DNA of 64,000 bases from Atrina japonica (Eukaryota; Mollusca; Bivalvia; Pterioida; Pinnidae). The DNA is taken from the NCBI GenBank assembly GCA_030159075.1, contig BROG01000397.1:533501-597500 (forward strand). Direction: 5' to 3'. The number at the start of each line of letters is the position of its first letter. Positions within the stretch are counted from its first letter, which is position 1. Below the pieces are notes generated by a model that made no database searches, was not told the origin of the DNA, and saw only the letters and a list, made by a program, of their open reading frames with translations. Positions 47,215 to 58,269 of the stretch are shown here, piece by piece. The translations under genes and the position numbers were made by a program.

Positions 47215-48095
47215 TTTCTAATTTAATGGTTATTAGGGTGGTGGAGTTTTTCTACAAACACTCCTACCAGGCAACATTTTAAACTATTCATTTTTAGAAG
47301 AACATACAGTGTATTGTCAAAAGTTATAGTTCAGTGTGTTACTTCTGTATTATTAAAAACTGATTGCATCTGTAGAGACATTGTAGCTTTGATAATTTGT
47401 GGGGACACTGTAGCTTTGATAAACACTAGACTATTTGAAATGACTCCTGTTGGATGTTTTGAAAATGGCATTGCATTTGTTAAATAATTGATCGGTTGGA
47501 AAACTGGCCTGACATTCAATCATTTTTATGATCATAGATACTTTATCTTTTTCAAGAATATGTGCAGTGTTTTCTGTATATCTGGAATGTAACATTTGAT
47601 TTGTGATGTCTTAAGTCCTGTCAAATTATGAAATGCTTTCTTTTTCTTAAAAATTTAAATGACTTGGCACAAAAAGAATCTGTGAACATGTTGATCAACA
47701 GATTCCGTAGGTGAACAAAATCATGATCCAAACGAAATACTGGTATACATGTATGTCATTGCATATTTAACAGGGATCCTAGTTTTTCATGAATTGTAAC
47801 ATTATCATGCTTATATGTTTAACTTTAGATAAATATCAGAGCTAATACACAATATATACGTTTTCTTGTTACCATGGTTAAGAAGAGGAAAATGATCATT
47901 AAAAAAGATATTTTGATGTTTTACAGTTAAGGACTGAAATGCAGATTTTTTACTGTATTGGGTGTATACTTTCATCACAATATCACATATTTAAGGTCAA
48001 CTTGTTTAGAATCTCACATTTGTACATATATGAGGTATAAAGTGCAATATTATTATATTTCTAGATTTTTAGATCACTTGAATTGTGATAATGGT
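47215..48095. other. intergenic, nothing recognised
   Basis: AT-rich. A degenerate direct repeat (ATTGTAGCTTTGATAA/ACTGTAGCTTTGATAA) occurs near 47381-47422. Otherwise nothing. Confidence 0.35.
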
Positions 48096-48565
48096 GAGTT
48101 ATTGCCATAGCCTTTTGTCTGGTGCCGTATATTAACTGTCACATTTCAAGAATTTTCAAGAATTGCTAGCCAAATTCTAACCGAACTTGGGTCACTTGCT
48201 TCAATACATGAAGGGCATCAAAATTGTAAATACATTTACTTTAGTTCTGGATCCAGGGGTGTGGCCAAAAAAGGTCACTGTTAGTCCAACAAATTTCATG
48301 GTTCTTGGTAGTGCCATTAAGCATCCCGGTCTAGGGCAGTTTTTAGACAGGGTCATATCTATGAAAAAGCAATCAAATGCCTATTCCTTCAAAAACTTTT
48401 TATATGCATTTGAAAGTTTTAGGATATGATGCAAATGATATGTTCTTAAAGTTTCAAGGTCAGTGGGTTAAAGGTCATCAACACATTCAGTGGCCTAAAA
48501 TGTCTGTTTTCTCAAAACACTTGATAAATTTTCCTCATATTTTTAACATCTGGTTAGCTCTGGTT
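48096..48565 (+). mobile_element. fragment of bivalve-type dispersed repeat
   Basis: AGCCAAATTCTAACCGAACTTGG, an ATGAAGGGCATCAA block, TCCAGGGGTGTGGCC and TTTCAAGGTCAGTGGGTTAAA follow in the order typical of the decayed repeats at 6170-8198. No end is preserved. Confidence 0.5.
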
Positions 48566-49059
48566 TAAGAAGTGTTCAATATATGTAAAATGTAATTAAT
48601 TTTTTTATATTCATGTATTTAAAATGAGGTGAATTCCATGAAACATAAGAAGTTTTCCATAGAATTTGATGATCATATGACAGTGCTAAAACATACATGT
48701 GTTTTTGTGATTTTAAATATTTTATATAAAGTGAAGGCACTGTCACACATATGCTTATCATTCAGTAGAAATTGATATTTATTTGTATCATAGTAACATC
48801 AGTTTGTTCGTATTAGGCAAGTGTCCTTTATTGACAGGTTTAGAAAAGGGCTGCAGTTAAAATGACCTGTAGAGACTGTTTTGCATAGATTTTCATAATG
48901 TTAGGTTGAGATCTACTTTTAAAAAGGTAGAGAATCTATTTCAAGAGAAAGATCTTCACTCAAGCATTTCTAGATTTAAATATAGTTTTTACTTAGAGGT
49001 TTGACTTTAAAAGTATAGTTTTAATTTGATGTTATTCATTTATATTAAAATGTTTCACA

Positions 49060-49262
49060 GAGGCCACTATTGGATTGGAGATGTCATTATACAGGTATTA
49101 GACAGAGCCACTTAAGGTAGCTTTGCTTGGAGTTGTCATTATTCATGTGAACAGAGGCCACTATAGGTACCATAGCTTTGGTAGGAGGTGTCATTTTTCA
49201 GGTGAACAGAGGCCACTATAGGTAGCTTTGATGGTAGGTGTCATATTTCACTATGGTTATGT
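49060..49262. repeat. degenerate about 55-bp repeat, four copies
   Basis: Each copy has ACAGAGGCCACTAT, TAGCTTTG and GGTGTCATT. Divergence and length differences are moderate. Confidence 0.75.
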
Positions 49263-50147
49263 TTTCTTTTACAGATTGGTGACCTTTACATAGATTTGAC
49301 CTTTCTCCTGTGACCGTTCCATAGATTTGACCTTTCTCCATTGACCTTTATGTAGATTGATTTTGACCTTCCTCCGGAGCTGACATTCAATTGTCGATGG
49401 ATTAGAGATTGCCTTTATAAACATGACTTACCAAGTGATGACCTCCCTATGCAATTTTACACCCATGTATGTATAGATGACCCGTGAAGTGTGTTGACCT
49501 CTAGGTAAAGATGACCTACATTCAGGATCAAGGAATGACTCGGATTTGAGTTTCAGCCATTGAAATAATTTTCTGTTTTGATTTTATACTTTTGTCAGCC
49601 TGATGTGTATATTCATGTCTATGTAAATTCGCTTCGAAGTATTTTTGAATGGGCAAGGATGATGGAAATTGTTATTTTCATTTATTCATAATTGATGAAA
49701 GAGTAAGCATTCATATTTGTATGGTCATTTTCATAAAGATGACACTGCTGCAAAAAATGCCCGAATTTAATGATGTCTTTATTTACTGTTGTCAGGACTT
49801 GATGTATAGAAAGTTTTAGAATTTGTTACTGATAAAACAATGGTCAAATAAAAGTTAGATGATTTTAACATGTAGTCGCGGAGTTAGTGCTTAAAGTTCT
49901 TAACATTTAGACATGTGTATATACATATATATATAAGAAGTGACACATATTGTTATTATTTGCCAAATATGAAAATCATTGATCCAACATCAGGGTTGAT
50001 ATAAGTAAAAGAAAAGGAAATCCCAAGGTTTCCACATTCTATATGTAATTTAATGTTGGTTTAATTTTTGTCAGTATTTCGGCATATTTTACATTATCAT
50101 ACTTTTAGCTTTGATTGAAAGAAAAAAAAACATTACTGTACTTAACG
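49263..50147. other. intergenic, nothing recognised
   Basis: Loose repeats of TAGATTTGACCTTTCTCC at 49290-49370. The rest is AT-rich without a gene. Confidence 0.35.
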
Positions 50148-50148
50148 A

Positions 50149-50209
<61 letters not shown>

Positions 50210-50210
50210 A
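50148..50210. repeat. (TA)n-(CA)n compound microsatellite
   Basis: About 22 TA units followed by about eight CA units. Confidence 0.96.
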
Positions 50211-50840
50211 CAGTGCAGTGTTTTTATTATTGTTCTATTCTTGAATAATTTACAGGTATACAATAAAAAAAATTTGAATTTTTATAGGTATACAATAAAA
50301 AATCTTTAATCCTGATCTATGTTCAACAACCAGGACACAGTCGTATCTAATCTTATTATTCCTTTTCTATCTTCTCTCTCTTTATCTCTCTGTAGAAAGT
50401 AAAAACACGCCAAAGGCATTCTTATTACAGTGCATAGCACTTGTTTGCTTTCTTTTTATCTATGTTTATTTTTGGGAGGGACAGCTTTAAGTGGCAGATA
50501 ATTACAACAGTCTTGTGTATTGTATGACATGAAACCTACAATCTTGATGTTGGATCATTGCCTTGTGTGTGTTGGAATCAGTTTCCACTCTTTATGCATA
50601 TTGTTTTATCCATTTTATTTATAACTGTACATTTTTGTTATCTTTGTAAGCAATTTCTTCTTTGTTTATCTCTGTGTAAAATTGTTTATCTTCACTGTTA
50701 TTTATGACAAATGTAAAGGTGTGATAGCTTTTGTAATGTATTAGACACACTATGTGTGTGTATCTATAGCAACCAACAAGACCAAGAATATAAGGAGAGA
50801 AATCAACAACTCATTATTTGTTTTTGTCTTCTATTTGTAG

Positions 50841-51277
50841 TACAGCTGGAGTCTGTCTTAAAAGACCACTCTCATGAAAGACCACCTGTCTTTTGTGACC
50901 ACTTTCTTTTTTTTTATTGTTGTTTAACGTCCCACTCAAGAATATTTCACTCATATGGAGATGTCACCAAATGCCGGTGAAGGGCATTAAACAGTGAGGA
51001 TTCTTTAACGTGCCAACACCTGCTGTGACACGGGACCTCGGTTTTTACTGTCTCATCCAAAGGACAGGAAACCAACCTGCCGTCGACTGGACTCGAACTC
51101 ACGGTCAAGAGTGGAGCGCGCTACCGCATGAGCCAGGCCGGCTCATGACCACATTCTAAAACCTCTTGGCTAAATACATGTGATCTTTTGAATATAACCG
51201 CTGTGGAGAGACCACCTGTGTTATGAGACCACATTTCAATGGCTGATTGGTGGTCTCTCATGATAGGTTTCACTGTA
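50841..51277. mobile_element. MITE family C copy, interrupted by a SINE
   Basis: The left end TACAGCTGGAGTCTGTCTTA and right end TGATAGGTTTCACTGTA are inverted and match 15690-15872. GAGAGACCACCTGTGTTATG is in the body. A minus-strand SINE (50903-51145) lies inside with its own target duplication. Confidence 0.85.
50903..51145 (-). mobile_element. SINE family 1 inserted in MITE C
   Basis: On the minus strand, the head GGTAGCGCGCTCCACTC and box B GAGTTCGAGTCCA are followed by the body (ACCGAGGTCCCGTGTCACAG) and tail CCATATGAGTGAAATATTCT, then GGGACGTTAAACAACAATAA and poly-A. A 7-bp target duplication TGACCAC lies at 50896-50902 and 51146-51152. Confidence 0.9.
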
Positions 51278-51284
51278 GTTTAGA

Positions 51285-51460
51285 AGTCTCTGTGGCCAAG
51301 TGGTCAGAACATACAGGTTTTAGTCCATAATGTTTCTCATTTCAAGTTTACTTGTGATAGACTGGTGGGTACATTGTAACCAGGCTTTCTCCTCCACCAT
51401 TATAAACTGGCTGCCACCATTTAACTAAAAACATGGCAGAAAATGCCATTCAAACAAATC
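51285..51460 (+). mobile_element. SINE family 2, diverged copy
   Basis: AGTCTCTGTGGCCAAGTGGT resembles the head at 18690, and CTCCTCCACCATTATAAACTG with ATGGCAGAAAATGCCATTCA matches the body and tail. The middle is shortened. Confidence 0.6.
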
Positions 51461-51779
51461 AAGTCTGTGTGGGTCCAAGACCCACCCACTTGTATAATTA
51501 TTATACAGGGTAGCTCCAGAAGATCGTTGCTTTTTCTCGGAGACAGATTTACTAAATTTCTATTTGATTTATCTTTTTTTTTTTTGGACATACTATCAAG
51601 AATTTTTCACTCATATGGAGAGGTTGTCAGTCATCAGTCAGGTGACACAATTTGGATGTGTTTTGGACTTATTCCAATACAGTCATGGTGATATTTCTGT
51701 CTTGGCTTTGTCATCTGACTTGTGACTTTTGCTATTTAATGGAGAGCACATGGTGAAGGAACAGTCATTACCTTTTTAG

Positions 51780-52518
51780 CCAGGCTGAGCTTTTGCTATC
51801 ACTTGGCGTGGTAAACTTTTCATTCAAAGATCTTCTTCTCTGAAACCACAAGGCCAATTGGAACCAAACTCGGTCACAATGGTCCTTGGGTGGCAAGTCC
51901 GCATCCCATCCAAGATGCCCGACAGCGTGGAACATAGTTTAACATTGAACCCTATGGGAAAACACTTGCAAAGTTCTTTTATTCTGAAACTACTAAGCCA
52001 ATTGGAACCAAACTTTATGACAATAGTCCTTAGTTAGCCCCATTAGAAATGTGTCTGGTAAGTTTGCATTGTATGCCAGATGTAAGAGTTATTGCCCCTT
52101 TTAAGCTGAATTTTTCATAATTTTTATACTTTTGGTCATTTAATTTGAAAACTTATTGAGATAGAAGTTAAGTGTAAATAACAAAAATGTTCAGCATGTC
52201 AAGGGCTACATGTACATTTTGTTTATCTGAGTCAAAGGTGTCCAACGATCCCTTATAGGAGTTATTGCCCCTTTTATGCAGAATTTTCACAATTTTTATA
52301 CTTTTGGACATTTAATTCATAAACTATTAGAGATAAAGTGTAAATTGCAAAAATGTTCAGCATGTCGAGGGCTTACATTTTGTTTATCGGAGTCAAAGGT
52401 GTCCAACGACCCCCTTATGGGAGTTATTGCCCCTTTTATGCTGAATTTTATACTTTTGGTCTTTCAATTCGAAAACTATGACAGATAGAGGTTAAGTGTA
52501 ATTGGCAAAATTGTTCAG
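51780..52518 (+). mobile_element. dispersed repeat, left part
   Basis: Repeated blocks AAGCCAATTGGAACCAAACT and GGGAGTTATTGCCCCTTTTA occur two to three times. The element is cut by the 328-bp duplicated segment and continues at 52847. Confidence 0.7.
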
Positions 52519-52846
52519 CAGTGAGGATTCTTTAACGTGTCCACACCTACTGTGACACTGGACCTCGGTTTTTACTGTCTCATCCGAAGGACAGGAAACC
52601 AACCTGCCGCCGACTGGACTCGAACTCACGGTCAAGAGTGGAGCGCGCTACCGACTGAGCCAGGCCGGCTCATGACCACATTCTAAAACCTCTTGGCTAA
52701 ATACATGTGATCCTTTGAATATAACCGCTGTGGAGAGACCACCTGTGTTATGAGACCACATTTCAATGGCTTATTGGTGGTCTCTCAAAATAGGTTTCAC
52801 TGTAGTTTAGAAGTCTCTGTGGCCAAGTGGTCAGAACATACAGGTT
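52519..52846. repeat. 328-bp segmental duplicate of 50992-51319
   Basis: It carries the truncated head and body of SINE family 1 (minus strand), the right part of MITE C and the start of SINE family 2 in the same order as 50992-51319. By eye I count about 12 mismatches and no length change. Confidence 0.93.
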
Positions 52847-53581
52847 CCTAACTGAAAACACTTTTAAATAGCTTCTCCTTTGAAATTATTAGATCAATCC
52901 TCTGAAACCACAACGCCAATTGGAACCAACTTTGGACCCAATAGTCGTTGGATACTCTTAAAAATATTTCTGGCAAGCCAGTACCCCATCCCAGATGGTC
53001 ACTAGCAGGGAACATAGTTTAACATTAGACCCTATGGAAAAAAAAAACATTCTTATCTAACATATTTGTAAGTACTAGTCCAGAGTCGGCCTGGCTCAGT
53101 CGGTAGCGCGCTCGACTCTGGATCGTGAGTTCGAGTCCATATGAGTGAAATATTCTTGAGTGGACGTTAAACAACAATAAACAAACAAACTACTTGTCCA
53201 AAAGGAACCAAACATGGTCACAATAGCCTTTGGATGACTCCTTTTGAAGTCCTTGAGTGGTGTCCTTTAAAAATGTCCAGCAAGTCTGCACCCAATAAAA
53301 GATGGCCGTTATGACGGAACTTAATTTTGCACCATGTTGGAAAGTCAGTCAGTGACAGTCCTTTGTTCCTCTTTAAAAGATATGTCCACAAGTATTTATA
53401 CTGTCCCCCTCACAAGTAGTCTTGCAATTTTGCATATAACAGCCAGAAACAAAGGTAATACTGTGCACGCTAGGGGGGAACAAATTCAAACGCTTCCACT
53501 GAAACATTAAATTAATGTCAAGTGGATTATCAAAGAGCCATGGTCCAGGTGAGCGATACAGGCTTTTGGGAGCCTCTTGTT
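52847..53581 (+). mobile_element. dispersed repeat, right part, with a deleted SINE inside
   Basis: It holds CCAATTGGAACCAACTTTGG and ACATAGTTTAACATTAGACC blocks and ends CAGGTGAGCGATACAGGCTT then GGGAGCCTCTTGTTT, the best preserved terminus of this repeat class in the window. Confidence 0.7.
53085..53190 (+). mobile_element. internally deleted SINE family 1
   Basis: The tRNA-like head (TCGGTAGCGCGCTCGACTC, GAGTTCGAGTCC) is joined directly to the tail CATATGAGTGAAATATTCTT then GGACGTTAAACAACAATAA. The whole body between box B and tail is missing. Confidence 0.85.
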
Positions 53582-53589
53582 TGAAGTCT

Positions 53590-54371
53590 TAAAGGGGCAT
53601 TAGCTGTGTTTTTTTCAAAAACAATTTCCCCACTTTTTACTTAGATACGCGTGATACGGTAAGGCGATTTACCGAAACAGACTTAAATTAGAGCAAGATA
53701 CAAACGTCGTAATATTTGTTGTCGAGTATTATAAAAATGTGATTTGTAACTTGATTTATGAGTATCTATGGATTAAATCCGAATAAATTTCCAAAAACAA
53801 GAGTTCAGACCAAAACACACTACAGTTACCGAAACAGTCAGAAACAATACCAAAACACACCACAATTACTGGAGAAAGATACAAATATTGTAGTATATAA
53901 TTTAAAATGTATTTTAAAACATAATTTAGGTATAATTTTGGCTTAATTCTTAATAAATTTCCCAAACAAGACCGACACAGACTAGACACAATTATCCAAA
54001 CAAGTCCGACATGTTTTGGTAATTGTAGTCTGTTTCGGTAAATCGTCAGACCCCTTAGATGAATATACAATAACACAAAAGAGATATACACAGGCATAAA
54101 AATTCTTAAAATCCTATATATATGTATTTTGTGAAAATTGCTTCAGAAACCCTTTTTTTTTTTTGTTCACTTGCAATTGAAAAGCTCATCCTTACTATTT
54201 GTATATGAATTCCACACTGGATCTAATCTGATTTCCACAAAATATATAGGAATATGAGATTTTTTATGTCTGTGTATAGCTCTTATTTGTTATTGTACAT
54301 CAAGTACAAGTAGTAAATGTAGAAAAAACTGAAATGTTTTTGGGGGGGTAAACACAGCTAATGTCCCTATA
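53590..54371. mobile_element. MITE family D copy, interrupted by another MITE
   Basis: The left end TAAAGGGGCATTAGCTGTGT and right end ACACAGCTAATGTCCCTATA are inverted. Inner arms with ATTTTGTGAAAATTGCTTCA match 23123-23491. The left arm is split by the element at 53663-54047. Confidence 0.85.
53663..54047. mobile_element. nested MITE family E
   Basis: The left end GGCGATTTACCGAAACAGAC and right end GTCTGTTTCGGTAAATCGTC are near-perfect inverted repeats. The middle has two imperfect ACCAAAACACAC blocks. It sits inside the left arm of MITE D. Confidence 0.85.
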
Positions 54372-54637
54372 AACATGACCAGATACTGGTAATTGAACCT
54401 AATACCTTTGTTTTGTGAGTCAAATGCTCTACTTGTAGGCATCATCAGGCGGTATCTATCTTATAAAATGGCCAATATTCTATGACAGAATTATTTTTTT
54501 CTTGTGAAACATCAGTATCAAGACATAATCTGTACCAACATTTTAGGATCTTAAATTCTGGAGTCACACAATATATTGTATATATGTATATACATGTATA
54601 TATAGTGGAACCATTTACATGTATTTTGAACACCGTT

Positions 54638-54753
54638 ACAGTGAAATCCTGCTTAATTTGAAAGACCTAGTAACTATTTATTTATTATCATTATAAAGTG
54701 GTTATTTGGAAAAATTCATTTCCCTTTGGTTTCAATATATCTGTGTTTGACTG
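54638..54753. mobile_element. small worn MITE
   Basis: The tips TACAGTGAAATCCTGCTTAA and GTGTTTGACTGTA pair loosely, in the style of the family at 13205 and 37737. Confidence 0.4.
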
Positions 54754-55084
54754 TATATTTTTATAAATCACCAGTATGATATAGGATAATAGAAACAATA
54801 GAAAATACATCACTCATAATAGAAGGTTGTATATAGTTTCACTTTATTTCTTGTGTGACTGTACAGATTTGAAAATTATCTTTCAACAACTGGTGGGTAT
54901 TCTTCCAATATCAGATTGGGCACTGAAAGAGATCATTGTGTAGGGTTAATAGTCAATAAATAAATATGGTAAGATATTCCAAAACAATCCAGTATAACAC
55001 CCTCCAGTACTGATTGAAGAAGACAAACTACTTGACATCAATCTACATATATGTCATTATCATAAAACTAATACTTACAATTGT

Positions 55085-55183
55085 ACCACAAATACATGTA
55101 CACACACACACACACAGATATATATATATATATTTTATATATATTTATATATTATATTATATTGATATATATAGATATAATAT
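55085..55183. repeat. (CA)n and irregular TA-rich microsatellite
   Basis: CA repeat at about 55098-55116, followed by mixed TA and TATT units up to the 29-bp direct repeat. Confidence 0.9.
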
Positions 55184-55184
55184 T

Positions 55185-55213
55185 TCAAAGAAGGCTAAAG
55201 TTTCATTAAAGTA
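55185..55213. repeat. direct repeat bordering the C-poor block (left)
   Basis: TCAAAGAAGGCTAAAGTTTC plus ATTAAAGTA. It matches 57554-57582 at 28 of 29 positions. Confidence 0.95.
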
Positions 55214-57488
55214 GTAAGTAAAGTTTTTTAGAGGAAAAGTGGTTGGCGGTAGAGTTTAAGTGTGAGTGTGGTATTTAGTTAGTGGTTGTTAGTGTGAGGT
55301 GGTAGTTTGCGTTGGTGTAAAAAAGGTTAAGTAGTTGTATGGGGTAGTGTAAGCAGGTGAAGAAAAATGGTTGTGAGTAGGGTGACGTAAGTAGTTGTTG
55401 AGTAGTTTTAGTAGTAGAGGAAGTTTTACAAAGTTAGGGTGTAGTAAAGTAAAAGGGTAAAAGGTGGTTGTAGTGTAAGTAGGGATAGTAAGTTTGGTGT
55501 AGTTTTAAGGTTGGGGTAGTTCGATAATGGTAAAGGTTAGGGAGGAAAAAGGAGTGCTTTGTTAAGGTGTTAGTTGGTAGTTGCGCTAGTTAGTTACGAG
55601 TTGTGGGGTAGTAGGGGGTTGCAGGGGTTGTAGTTAGGGTGCTATAAGTGAAAGTAAAAGGGGTAGTAGTATGTTTTTAGGAGTTAAAGTGTAAGAGTTA
55701 GGGTAGTTGGTTTAGGGTGGAAGGTAGGGTTTTTTAGTGAAGTAGAGTAAAGTTAAAAGTTTAAGAGGTAGTAAAGTTGTAAGTGGTAGGGGGTGTTTTT
55801 GTGTTTTAGGATGTAGTTAGAGTAGGGAGAAGTTTGGGTAAGGTGGTTAGAGTTTAGGTGTTAGTAGGGTGGTTTAAGTGGAGGTAGGGTAAAAGTTTTT
55901 GTTAAGTGTTTGGTTACGGGGTATGTAGGTTCTTAGGGTTTGAGGGGTAGGAAAGGGAGTAGTAAAAAAAAAAGTGTAGGGGTAGGTAGGTTGTAGAGCT
56001 AGGGAGTATACAGTGGGTAAAAAGGTAGTAGGTTGTAGTAGTTGTGGGTGTTTGGTTGTTGGGTAATAGTGTAGCGTGGTTTAAGTAGGTGTGTAAAGTT
56101 TATTAAAAGACTAAAAAGGTGGGGGTAGGTAGGGTGGTTGGATGTAGAGTAGTAGGGGGGTTAAAAGGTTGAGTGTGGTTCGGGTGGTTTTGTGGTGAAA
56201 AAAGAAAAAGTAGTGAAGGCTAGTTTTATGTGGTTTAGTGTTAGGTTGGAAAGTAGCAGATTAGTTAAGTGTAGAGAAGTGCTTATTGGGGTTTTCAAAG
56301 GAAGAAGTTTGGTTGGTAGGTGTAGTAGTGGAGTTGGGTTGTGGTAAGGGGTTTAGTAGTAGGGTATAAAATAGGTTTAGGTTGGTGTTTGAGGTGTTAT
56401 GTTTTAGATTAGTAAGGGAAAGTTTGAAGTTAGGGCGTGTAGGTGTGAGGTGGGAAGGGTGGGGTTGTGGGTAATAGGAAGTGTTGATTAAAAGTTAGTA
56501 GCGTAGGGGGGGGTGAGTATGTTTGAGTAGGGGTGGGGGGGTGGTGTGGTTTGTTTAGTAGGAAAGTGGGTAAGATAGAAAGTAAGGGTGAGGAGGGGTA
56601 AAGTGGTAAGGGTAGGTTATGTTATAGGTTTCTGTGTAGTGGTATGGTTGGGGTGTAAGCGAGCGTAGAGTAGGGGGTGTTAGTGTAGGGTAGGGCTGGT
56701 GTTTGTAAAGTTGTTGTGTGGTAGGTACCCGGTTGTAGTAGGGGTAGGGGTTAGGTAAAAAGAAGTGGTTAAAGGTGTGTAGAGGGGTTAAGAGTGGGGT
56801 GATAGAGGGGCTGTAGGTTAGAAATAAAGTGTTGTAAGTGTTCGAGGGGTTTAGAGTAGGTAAAGGTAGGTAAGGGTTTTTAGTAAGTATAGAGGGGTTT
56901 TAAAGATAGGTTTTAAGGTTTAGTAAGGAGTTTTAGTGATGTTTAGGGGTGGGGTAAAAAAGTTTAGTAAGTGGGGTAGAGTAGATATGTTTGGTGTAGA
57001 TAGTGTGTGTTAGTTGTAGTGGGCTGAAAGTAGTTATGAATTTGAGGTGGGTTAAGGAAGGGGGTAGTTAGGGGTAGTGTTAGTTAGGGCGATTTGTTGT
57101 GTTGGTTAGGGTTAAGGGGGGTTGTAAAAGTAGTGTTTTTTAGTAAAAGTGTTAAGCTAGGGTTGGTGGAGTGAGTGATGGTTGCGGTAAGGTTTTAGGG
57201 TAGTCGGTGGATGTTAGTTAAAAAAGGAGGTAGTTAGGGTTATGTTAAGTAAGGTTAGGGTGATGTTTGAGTGTTGTGAAAATATAAAAGGGTAAGGAGA
57301 GCATAAGTAAAGTTTGTGGTAGTAAGGTTGGTAGTGTAGGTTGTTTAAGATAAGGGGGAGATAGGGGGAGGGCGGTAGTAGTAGTGGTGAGGGGGTTGGG
57401 GGGTTAGTTGTAGGGTTAAAAAGAAAAATGTCTGAGGGTGTGGGAGTAGTTTAAGTAGAAGTGTAAGGTAAAAAGCTTGGTGGTAGTG

Positions 57489-57494
<6 letters not shown>
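55214..57494. other. 2.3-kb block almost free of cytosine on the plus strand
   Basis: Most 60-base lines here contain zero to three C, while G, T and A are all common. The texture is aperiodic, built of GTAG, TAGGG, GGTT and AAGT-like words, some of them telomere-like (GTTAGGG). No open frame, no array and no homology that I recognise. TA-rich sequence and a 29-bp direct repeat lie on both sides. Confidence 0.9.

Positions 57495-57495
<1 letters not shown>

Positions 57496-57553
<58 letters not shown>
57496..57553. repeat. (TA)n microsatellite
   Basis: About 29 TA units immediately after the C-poor block. Confidence 0.97.
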
Positions 57554-57556
<3 letters not shown>

Positions 57557-57582
57557 AAGAAGGCTAAAGTTTCATAAAAGTA
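57554..57582. repeat. direct repeat bordering the C-poor block (right)
   Basis: Same 29-bp word as 55185-55213 with one T-to-A change. Confidence 0.95.
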
Positions 57583-58265
57583 CAGTCTGGGTACACATTA
57601 TCTACCTGAATATTTTTCTAATAGGTCCTCCATGTGTAGCCATAACAGTTATATTTTGAGATGTAATCTTGCATATGCCTCTAATGGGTGCTGTTGTGGG
57701 TGTGAGGCCATGCCTGGTGTACTCTCCCTCAGTTTTTTGGTTTTTTTGTTGTTTTTGTTTTTTGTTTTTTTTAACAAATTTTACCTATCCTCCTAACATG
57801 TATTCTGTATAGGTGGGAATTTTTCCTTATTTTACCCAACAAAAGGTAACCTAAAATCATGGCAGAATGTCAGCCTAGTGCTCTGTATAGTCTCATATAT
57901 TCTGTATTCTCTGTCGGCTTTATATTAAATATTGCTCTCACTGATGTGTAGCCATATAGACTGTTTCTGTTTCCTATTAAATCTTACCTATGCCTCTTAC
58001 GGGTATTCTCGCGGGTGTATACCCATACCGACTCTGTCTCGGGTTCATCTTGACCAGAGCCGGAAATCTAGATGGACAGCAATAACTACCACGTGCAGTT
58101 GTGTTCTCAGTGTATATAACTTCGGGTGGCTTTCCTATGGAGTAATTTTGAAATGCAAAGAAGATAAAATATGCGACAAATCATTCATCAGCTGTAAAGT
58201 CATGTTGTAAATTTTGTGTTTACACCCACCCAGTAAATTCAGAATATACATCATAACATCGGAAT
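57583..58265. other. intergenic, degenerate duplicated sequence
   Basis: TGTGTAGCCATA, CTTACCTATGCCTCT and GGGTGTGAGGCCAT/GGGTGTATACCCAT recur at about 57630-57710 and 57943-58030, indicating an old duplication of about 310 bp. The 92-codon open stretch at 57932-58210 is not supported as a gene. Confidence 0.45.
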
Positions 58266-58269
58266 TAAT

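Noticed and set aside
55214..57494. Telomeric or subtelomeric array
   Set aside because: GTTAGGG words occur but never in tandem; the block is aperiodic and not at a sequence end.
57932..58210. 92-codon gene
   Set aside because: No family resemblance or splice support, and it lies in an old duplicated intergenic stretch.
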